Made by a program: the position numbers and the translations under genes
Source of the DNA: Bacillota bacterium
GTDB taxonomy: Bacteria; Bacillota; Clostridia; Lachnospirales; Cellulosilyticaceae
Direction of reading: 5' to 3'
Length of the DNA: 6,720 bases
Assembly (NCBI GenBank): GCA_023410675.1
Contig: JAEYPM010000092.1
Location: 1 to 6,720 of the forward strand
The notes under the pieces: generated by a model
The model's database searches: none
What the model saw: only the letters and a program-made list of their open reading frames with translations
What the model was told of the DNA's origin: nothing
Shown here: positions 1-4,510 of the stretch, piece by piece
How positions within the stretch are numbered: the first letter of the stretch is position 1
Layout of the letters: every line of letters starts with the position of its first letter

Positions 1-139
1 GTTCTTCATTTATTTTAGAAAAAATGTATTTATTAAAAGGGGACGCCCAGCTCTTTTCTAAATTTTGACGAAGATATTTAGGCAGCGCGAGCACTGGATC
101 TTCAAGAGTGAGTTGTTGAACATGATTATTGCGAAACAT
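1..139 (-). CDS. Transposase, N-terminal fragment (probable IS1182-like), cut by window edge
   Basis: Reading the minus strand from the ATG at 139 gives 46 uninterrupted codons to the window edge. The protein begins MFRNNHVQQLTLEDP and continues with a Lys-Ser-Trp-Ala block (residues 29-32) followed by an aromatic-rich segment ending near Ile-Asn-Glu. This pattern of MFRN, then QQ-L-L-D, then L-KSWA, then F--IF--INE resembles, from memory, the start of clostridial IS1182-type (DUF772) DDE transposases, which cut and rejoin DNA at the element's ends. The catalytic DDE residues would lie outside the window and cannot be checked. The start is supported by an AAGGGGG Shine-Dalgarno at 147-153, seven bases upstream, and by a candidate promoter at 170-198. 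The gene faces away from the neighbouring gene at 284. Whether the element is intact is unknown. The transposase call is fairly likely and the exact family is less certain. Confidence 0.6.
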   Translation of the reverse strand, partial: MFRNNHVQQLTLEDPVLALPKYLRQNLEKSWASPFNKYIFSKINEE

Positions 140-169
140 AGGTGTTCCCCCTTCGAAATTTTTTCTTTA

Positions 170-198
170 ATTGTACCATATTTACACGTACCTTTAAA
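170..198 (-). promoter_or_regulatory. Candidate extended -10 promoter for the transposase
   Basis: On the minus strand, TACAAT (170-175) is preceded by TGG, which gives an extended -10 motif. A weak -35 box TTTAAA (193-198) lies 17 bases upstream. The transposase RBS at 147-153 follows at a sensible distance. If the call is right, the left end of the IS element lies somewhere between here and about 260. I could not identify the terminal inverted repeat with only one end visible. Confidence 0.4.
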
Positions 199-240
199 AA
201 CTAACCTTTTTGTGGGCTAATCTTTTATTTTAATATAGAA

Positions 241-253
241 TATAATTTATAAT
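241..253 (+). promoter_or_regulatory. Candidate -10 region (two overlapping TATAAT options) for the gene at 284
   Basis: Two perfect TATAAT hexamers occur at 241-246 and 248-253, about 30-40 bases before the start codon of the downstream gene. No convincing -35 box sits 16-18 bases upstream of either; the best is TTATTT at 225-230 for the second. The region is so AT-rich that such hexamers are expected by chance, so this is only a plausible placement. Confidence 0.3.
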
Positions 254-268
254 ATTTAAAAAATATTG

Positions 269-281
269 AAAGGTTGTGATC
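269..281 (+). promoter_or_regulatory. Ribosome binding site that sets the start at 284
   Basis: The 13 bases AAAGGTTGTGATC match the 16S 3'-end complement AAAGGAGGTGATC at 11 of 13 positions and end two bases before the ATG at 284. The in-frame TTG at 266 overlaps this site and has no RBS of its own, so ATG 284 is the start. Confidence 0.6.
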
Positions 282-283
282 CC

Positions 284-838
284 ATGAAAATTTCTGGAGG
301 AATTTATCGTAAGCCTAGTCCATTAATCAAAACCCTTAAGAATATTAGTATATTGCATGATCGCACCAACCCCATACATAATGACATATTCAAAATATTT
401 GACTATGGAAATGGTTACCACATAGGTGTAGGCTACGATAAAGATGGAGCTATTAATAATATTTTCGACCTTGAAGTGGAGGTAGATGTGCAGCAATTAG
501 AGAATAACCAGTCTATTACAGAGGCTTACCATTATTGGGGCAAAGGGGGGGATGATACACTAATGATAATAGAACCTAATACCGAAATAGCTCTTTGTTG
601 CGATGATACTTTTAATGCAATGGTAACAGTAGAAAAGGAAGCAGTTTATTGTACTAGTTCACATGGTTATTTAATAGAAGATGATACTTTATTATTCATA
701 GAAGAAGGTGATGTGTACTTTAAATCTGTTGATCGCTACTTACGCTATGAAAATGATTATTCTGATTTAGATGAAGATGCGAGAACTAGGTTGAAGGAAT
801 TAGTAGGTAATGCAAAACTAATTATTCTTATCCCTTAG
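284..838 (+). CDS. Hypothetical acidic 184-residue protein, family not recognised
   Basis: This open frame encodes a 184-residue protein that I do not recognise. It has no signal peptide and no obvious membrane helix apart from a short hydrophobic C-terminus (Leu-Ile-Ile-Leu-Ile-Pro), so it is probably cytosolic. It is strongly acidic, with Asp/Glu clusters near residues 62-68, 134-143 and 157-169. The alternating hydrophobic and polar pattern in the middle suggests a mainly beta fold, followed by a short helix (about residues 167-180). No catalytic or metal-binding motif is evident. It appears monocistronic: it is flanked upstream by the divergent transposase and downstream by a convergent gene, with a hairpin at 863-924. 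Size, acidity and position beside a mobile element would fit a bacterial immunity-type or other accessory protein, but nothing in the sequence demonstrates that. I am confident it is coding, from the RBS and the long clean frame, but not about what it does. Confidence 0.75.
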   Translation: MKISGGIYRKPSPLIKTLKNISILHDRTNPIHNDIFKIFDYGNGYHIGVGYDKDGAINNIFDLEVEVDVQQLENNQSITEAYHYWGKGGDDTLMIIEPNTEIALCCDDTFNAMVTVEKEAVYCTSSHGYLIEDDTLLFIEEGDVYFKSVDRYLRYENDYSDLDEDARTRLKELVGNAKLIILIP

Positions 839-862
839 GTCTTACTAACCCGTACCACAAAT

Positions 863-924
863 ATAAGCTCCCCTTTAAGTAGACAAATTGTGTTTTTTAT
901 TTGTCTATTTAAAAGGAAGCTTAT
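863..924. terminator. Long imperfect hairpin between convergent genes (possible bidirectional terminator)
   Basis: The arms at 863-887 and 900-924 form a 25-bp stem around a 12-base T-rich loop (888-899). Only three positions are not Watson-Crick pairs: 870/917, 873/914 and 879/908. It sits between the stop of the 184-residue gene (838) and the stop of the CotS-family gene (950). In the minus-strand transcript two of the three exceptions become G-U wobbles. In the plus-strand transcript only one does. The fold is therefore better in RNA from the CotS-family gene. No U-tract directly follows the stem on either strand, which is unlike a classic intrinsic terminator, so termination is inferred from position. 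Confidence 0.55.
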
Positions 925-949
925 TCATGATTATATAGAAATTTTTTAT

Positions 950-1942
950 TTACCACCTTGCAATCTGTCTAGTAGCTTGCATCTGCATTTCTTGATACGC
1001 TATCATATTTTCCCACTTCTGCTCGAACATATTATAGTTCCATCTTCTTTTGGTCATCATATATTTCATACAGATGCTATCATATTTTCTTGGGAAAATA
1101 AGAAGCATTTTTAAAATGCTCAGTTCATCACCTGTTATGGTATTGATGCCGTTATACGTGTCAATCAGTTCATATAACAATTCTATATTCCAGCTGTTTT
1201 TTTGCATAATCCTGCCAAGGATATACACAAGATCTAAAAGTTGGACACCATAATTACATGAATCTAAATTATTAATTACATATCCTTGACCTTTTGTTTT
1301 AGATACTGCATGATACGCATATTCATTATGTGCAACCTTTTGACTGCTTCTTGTTTGATCTATTAAGTGCTGATAAGCTTCTTCACTACTCTGGATAAGT
1401 GCTAGTTCCTCAAGCTCTTGATAAAAACCACAGTCCTTTAAAAACATGATTTCAAAATTAGTTTTGTGCTTTGAGCGAGCAATAATTTTTTTAAGATAAT
1501 TATTCTGATTTGCTCTTCTTTTATAGTGCGTGTACATATTTTTTATGTTGACTGTCTCTATGTCCTTACTATTAATATGGAAATGCATCGCTACCTTATG
1601 AAACTTTGCAAGGACCAAAATAATATTATTTAAATCCATACTATTTTTAAAATCTGTTTCTTCACATCCATCATATTCTTGCATAACATATAATTGATCT
1701 TGATATATGGCATAAGGGGTATTTTTCTTTGTTAAGCAAATTCTACTTATGTTTTCAAAGTTATTTTGTAAAAGGTGTTTGTTTACCTCATATTCAAATT
1801 CAAGTTGTTCTTTGCTAATCTTTGATTTTCTAAGTAGATATCTACCATAATTTGTATCGAGATAATAACTACTTCTTACATATTGATATTTTCTTACAAC
1901 TAGATCATATTGAGACATAATCTCATTGTAAATCGGTTTCAC
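950..1942 (-). CDS. CotS-family spore coat protein, degenerate kinase fold (probable pseudokinase)
   Basis: This 330-residue protein has the architecture of the CotS/YutH family, spore-coat proteins with an aminoglycoside-phosphotransferase/choline-kinase fold, and is close to the family's usual length. Visible family features are an N-lobe with a Tyr-Leu-Leu-Arg-Lys strand (residues 35-39) followed by a Glu-rich helix, a hinge-like VMQEYDG (86-92), LAKFHK (111-116), and the HNEYAYHA loop (205-212). This loop aligns with the family's H-Q/G-D-x-x-x-x-N catalytic loop. After it come YVINNLDSCNYGVQLLDL (221-238), matching the metal-binding Asp segment, and FPRKY (283-287). The catalytic Asp is Glu207, the loop Asn is Ala212 and the metal-binding Asp is Asn, so kinase activity is unlikely. 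By family precedent it would act structurally in the spore coat, which is inference here. The GTG start at 1942 is chosen for its strong RBS at 1949-1956. It is convergent with the gene at 284-838 and divergent from the gene at 2149. Confidence 0.8.
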   Translation of the reverse strand: MKPIYNEIMSQYDLVVRKYQYVRSSYYLDTNYGRYLLRKSKISKEQLEFEYEVNKHLLQNNFENISRICLTKKNTPYAIYQDQLYVMQEYDGCEETDFKNSMDLNNIILVLAKFHKVAMHFHINSKDIETVNIKNMYTHYKRRANQNNYLKKIIARSKHKTNFEIMFLKDCGFYQELEELALIQSSEEAYQHLIDQTRSSQKVAHNEYAYHAVSKTKGQGYVINNLDSCNYGVQLLDLVYILGRIMQKNSWNIELLYELIDTYNGINTITGDELSILKMLLIFPRKYDSICMKYMMTKRRWNYNMFEQKWENMIAYQEMQMQATRQIARW

Positions 1943-1948
1943 GCTTCT

Positions 1949-1956
1949 CCCCCTTT
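1949..1956 (-). promoter_or_regulatory. Ribosome binding site that sets the GTG start of the CotS-family gene
   Basis: On the minus strand AAAGGGGG lies six bases before GTG 1942-1940. The next in-frame ATG, codon 9, has no comparable site, so the GTG start is preferred. Confidence 0.65.
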
Positions 1957-2000
1957 CTGCAAGTTTTCTGAAAGCAGTTTTTCTTAAACAATGCCTTATT

Positions 2001-2031
2001 ATTTATATGAGCTTAACTATAAAAAAATATC
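2001..2031 (-). promoter_or_regulatory. Weak candidate sporulation-type promoter for the CotS-family gene
   Basis: On the minus strand an ATA (2028-2030, within GATATT) lies 18 bases before CATATAAAT (2001-2009). This resembles the SigE-type layout of ATA, a 16-18 base gap, then CATA. The bases after CATA do not fit the SigE or SigK consensus well. A mother-cell sigma factor would be expected for a coat gene, but the motif is short and the region is very AT-rich, so this is a low-confidence proposal. Confidence 0.25.
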
Positions 2032-2136
2032 TACTTTTCCCATATAGATACATAATTTTTTTCAAAAATTCATTTCTAGTTCATATCTTTATAAGATACT
2101 ATTGCTTGGATGAGAATTCACTATATGAATTTTTAT

Positions 2137-2145
2137 GAGGTGATC
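2137..2145 (+). promoter_or_regulatory. Ribosome binding site that sets a TTG start at 2149
   Basis: GAGGTGATC is a perfect nine-base match to the 16S 3'-end complement and ends three bases before TTG 2149. The upstream in-frame ATGs at 2110 and 2125 lack any Shine-Dalgarno. Starting at 2149 also places Met-Arg-Arg-Lys directly before a hydrophobic membrane helix, as expected for a signal anchor. Confidence 0.75.
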
Positions 2146-2148
2146 AAG

Positions 2149-3060
2149 TTGAGGCGAAAAGGTTGGTTTATACCTGTATTCGTATTTATTACATGTATTA
2201 TAGCTTTAGTTTTTTATCAGAATAATAGAACGCATCAAGTTCTTGCGACTACCAGTGATAGTTCTCCTATTCTTTGGCAAGAGGATATTACCAATATTAA
2301 CAAATTTGTATTTTCTCAAGGAAACTTAAATATTACTGCTTTTAGATATGAAGATACATGGCGTGTTGTTAGCAGCAAAGATAGTTATGAGGCTAATAGT
2401 GTGTACATATATAATATATTATCAGGGTTTATTTCTCCTAAAATAAATAGTTTAGTGGATCCTAATCCTAAAGATATTTCCCTATACGGAATTAATAACT
2501 ACTCAAGGAAAATCACCTTGTATGATAATGATAAAAACCAGTATGAAGTTATCTGTGGTGATAGTTTTAATGATAACTACTATTATGTATTAATTAATGA
2601 TAGTATCTATACTTTAAGCAAAGAATACTTTGATATTATCAATAGCAATGTTTTTGTATGGCGGAATACAAACCTCCTTAGCTTTAACGAAAATGATTAT
2701 ACCAAAATATATATTTCCTATAATAATAGCTTACACACCCTCATACCTTCCAACAAAGGCACTGAGTCACCATGGAAATCTGATACTTTAGATGCAAATA
2801 CTGTAGAACATATTTTAATCTATCTAAAAGCTCTAAGAGTCAATGACTTTATCATTGACAATGCTGATCAGGTGCTTGTCCATAAGTATGGGCTTAGTGA
2901 ACCAAGTGTAAAATTTACACTTTATAAAAAGGATGGTCAAAGTGTTACCTTAAATCTTGGAAAAGCCTCTAAAGATGACAATATCATCTATGCTATGCTG
3001 AGTACAAGCAAAACTATATTTACATTACCTTACGTAGATACCCCTCTTATTGATAAATAG
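2149..3060 (+). CDS. DUF4340-type membrane-anchored protein with two tandem modules
   Basis: From the TTG at 2149 the product is 303 residues. It has a positively charged start (MRRKGW) and one hydrophobic helix (about residues 7-24), so it is an N-terminally anchored or exported protein with an extracytoplasmic body. The rest shows two related modules, at about 47-165 and 183-295. Each has an opening I-KI-type strand, a conserved Trp (71; 209), a helix, a Tyr-Gly (113-114; 247-248), a strand and a Gly turn (137; 271), and a closing Y-x-x-x-x-x-x-x-I-x-x-L strand. That pattern matches DUF4340, a family often found beside GldG-like ABC-transporter genes and of unclear biochemical role. No transporter gene is adjacent here. 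The gene is divergent from the CotS-family gene and convergent with cca. Its TAG stop lies inside the shared terminator hairpin. Longer starts at 2110 or 2125 are less likely for lack of an RBS. Confidence 0.7.
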   Translation: MRRKGWFIPVFVFITCIIALVFYQNNRTHQVLATTSDSSPILWQEDITNINKFVFSQGNLNITAFRYEDTWRVVSSKDSYEANSVYIYNILSGFISPKINSLVDPNPKDISLYGINNYSRKITLYDNDKNQYEVICGDSFNDNYYYVLINDSIYTLSKEYFDIINSNVFVWRNTNLLSFNENDYTKIYISYNNSLHTLIPSNKGTESPWKSDTLDANTVEHILIYLKALRVNDFIIDNADQVLVHKYGLSEPSVKFTLYKKDGQSVTLNLGKASKDDNIIYAMLSTSKTIFTLPYVDTPLIDK

Positions 3061-3114
3061 CAAAAAGGCTAAAGAATGATCTTACTTAATCTTCTTTAGC
3101 CTTTTTGCTATTTA
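3054..3114. terminator. Bidirectional intrinsic terminator shared by the DUF4340-type gene and cca
   Basis: The arms 3054-3076 and 3092-3114 are a perfect 23-bp inverted repeat around a 15-base loop. The core GGCTAAAGAA/TTCTTTAGCC is flanked by AAAAA and TTTTT, so each strand reads stem-then-U-tract, the standard symmetrical terminator. The plus-strand gene's stop codon (3058-3060) lies in the left arm. The cca stop (3086-3088) lies in the loop, and the last cca codons form the right arm. Confidence 0.9.
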
Positions 3115-4444
3115 AATAGTTTAAAAGAATTTCTTTGTGATTTTGATCTGGATGTTTCATAACATGTAAAAGTGCTCTATCTAATGCTTCTCCTATCTTT
3201 TTACCTGGTGAAAAGCCATTATCAATAAGATCTTTCCCATTTATAGCAAGCTGCTTTATGAGGTAACATTCTTTATCTTTAATAATTTCATCTTTATAAG
3301 CTTTAGCTTCTTCTATCTGTTTAAGCTTTGCCTTAAGCTTAGATGGTGCCTGAGCCTTTGCATCTGCCTCTTGAACCAGCATAAGCTTATCAAATAAGCC
3401 TGGTCCTATTTCATTTAGGAGCCTTTTGATTGTTAGCTTGGTTATCTTATGTTCAAGATGATAGTCATGATTTTTAATGAGACTAAGAATATCATTAATT
3501 GAAGCATTATCTAATCTCAGCCTTTTCAGAATTTCTCCAGAAAGCTCTACACTTTTTTGTGCGTGCCCCTCAAAATGGTCAATGCCTTTTTTATCTGTGG
3601 TTTTTGTATAAGCTTTCCCGATATCATGAAGTAACATGGTTATTCTAAGAATAGGATCTGGTGCTACTTTCTCCATGCCACAAAGGGTATGCTCTGCCAC
3701 ATTATAGATATGATGAGGATGGTTTTGGGATGTGGTAAAGGCAGGAATAAATTCTGGAATGATATAAGGTAATAAATCAAGCTCATAAAACATTTGGATA
3801 TGCTTTGGTGATGGTGAAATGCATACTTTCATCCATTCATCACGTATACGTTCCTTACTAATATGCTCAAGCAAATTTTTACACTGCTCAATCCCCACTA
3901 TCGTGCTTTTACTGATTGAAAATCCAAGCTGAGCAGAGAAGCGTACTGCCCTTAAAATCCTTAGAGCATCTTCACTAAAACGCTGCGTTGAGTCTCCAAC
4001 GCACCTAATAATACTGTTTTCAATATGCTCTTTGCCATGATAAGGATCAATAAATCCTCTATTTGGATGATAGGCTATTGCATTCATAGTAAAATCTCTT
4101 CTTGCTAGGTCAAGTGCAATGTCTTCTACAAAGGAAACCTTTTCTGGTCTTCTAAAATCCTTATAATCTTCTTCAATTCGGTAAGTCGTTACTTCATATT
4201 GCTCTTTAGAAAGTACAATCGTTACTGTTCCATGTTGTATTCCTGTATCATAGGTTCTTTTAAATAATTGCTTTACTTTCTCAGGTTTTGCATTGGTTGT
4301 GATATCCCAATCATGAGGACTTCTTCCCATAAGCATGTCACGAACACATCCACCTACTATGTAGGCTTCATAACCTGCCTCTTCAATGGTGCTAATAATT
4401 TGCAGAGCTTCTTTTGGTATTTGGCTATTATAGCTTTTTAACAT
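3086..4444 (-). CDS. cca: tRNA CCA-adding/poly(A) polymerase family nucleotidyltransferase with HD domain
   Basis: This 452-residue protein is a class II nucleotidyltransferase that builds or repairs the CCA 3' end of tRNAs from CTP and ATP, in the cytosol. The head domain shows GGCVRD (31-36) and the metal-binding Asp-Trp-Asp (45-47). RRDFTMNA (115-122), IDPYHG (132-137) and EDALRILRAVRFSAQLGF (158-175, the nucleotide-selecting motif and following helix) come next. An HD phosphohydrolase-type domain follows, with His244, His252, LLHDIGK (271-277) and HDYHL (326-330). It ends in a Lys/Glu-rich helical tail. The length fits HD-containing bacterial forms. Sequence alone does not settle whether it adds full CCA or only A; the former is the default. 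ATG 4444 is chosen because GGGGAG (4450-4455) precedes it by five bases. An upstream in-frame TTG at 4483 lies inside the preceding gene's terminator. The terminator at 4463-4499 suggests cca is transcribed mostly separately from the LTA-synthase gene 66 bases upstream. Confidence 0.93.
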   Translation of the reverse strand: MLKSYNSQIPKEALQIISTIEEAGYEAYIVGGCVRDMLMGRSPHDWDITTNAKPEKVKQLFKRTYDTGIQHGTVTIVLSKEQYEVTTYRIEEDYKDFRRPEKVSFVEDIALDLARRDFTMNAIAYHPNRGFIDPYHGKEHIENSIIRCVGDSTQRFSEDALRILRAVRFSAQLGFSISKSTIVGIEQCKNLLEHISKERIRDEWMKVCISPSPKHIQMFYELDLLPYIIPEFIPAFTTSQNHPHHIYNVAEHTLCGMEKVAPDPILRITMLLHDIGKAYTKTTDKKGIDHFEGHAQKSVELSGEILKRLRLDNASINDILSLIKNHDYHLEHKITKLTIKRLLNEIGPGLFDKLMLVQEADAKAQAPSKLKAKLKQIEEAKAYKDEIIKDKECYLIKQLAINGKDLIDNGFSPGKKIGEALDRALLHVMKHPDQNHKEILLNYLNSKKAKED

Positions 4445-4449
4445 TTCAT

Positions 4450-4455
4450 CTCCCC
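4450..4455 (-). promoter_or_regulatory. Ribosome binding site that sets the cca start
   Basis: GGGGAG on the minus strand sits five bases before ATG 4444. It supports this start over the TTG at 4483, which would add 13 residues. Confidence 0.65.
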
Positions 4456-4462
4456 ATTTTCT

Positions 4463-4499
4463 AAAAGTGCCTAAGCAAATCAAACCGTTTGCTTAGGCA
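4463..4499 (-). terminator. Intrinsic terminator downstream of the LTA-synthase-family gene
   Basis: TGCCTAAGCAAA (4468-4479) and TTTGCTTAGGCA (4488-4499) form a perfect 12-bp stem with an 8-base loop, 12 bases past the stop of the minus-strand gene ending at 4511. In the minus transcript the stem is followed by a C and four U (4463-4466), then AG. The short U-tract suggests incomplete termination, so some read-through into cca is possible. Confidence 0.75.
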
Positions 4500-4510
4500 T
4501 TTACTATGTG

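Noticed and set aside
266..283. In-frame TTG extension of the acidic protein, adding six residues
   Set aside because: The TTG overlaps the good RBS (269-281) that serves ATG 284 and has no RBS of its own.
890..1253. Two plus-strand open frames (890-1114 and 1050-1253)
   Set aside because: They lie mostly or wholly antisense to the CotS-family gene, have no RBS or recognisable product, and the first begins inside the loop of the 863-924 hairpin.
1949..1980. Small CTGC/GCAG and CTTTC/GAAAG pairings in the CotS-family leader as a riboswitch
   Set aside because: The stems are only 4-5 bp, mutually overlapping, and lack any known riboswitch core.
2110..2148. Longer ATG starts (2110 and 2125) for the DUF4340-type protein
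   Set aside because: No Shine-Dalgarno precedes either, whereas TTG 2149 has a nine-base anti-SD match and gives a typical signal-anchor N-terminus.
4445..4483. TTG start at 4483 for cca
   Set aside because: It lies in the loop of the preceding gene's terminator and lacks an RBS. ATG 4444 has GGGGAG five bases upstream.
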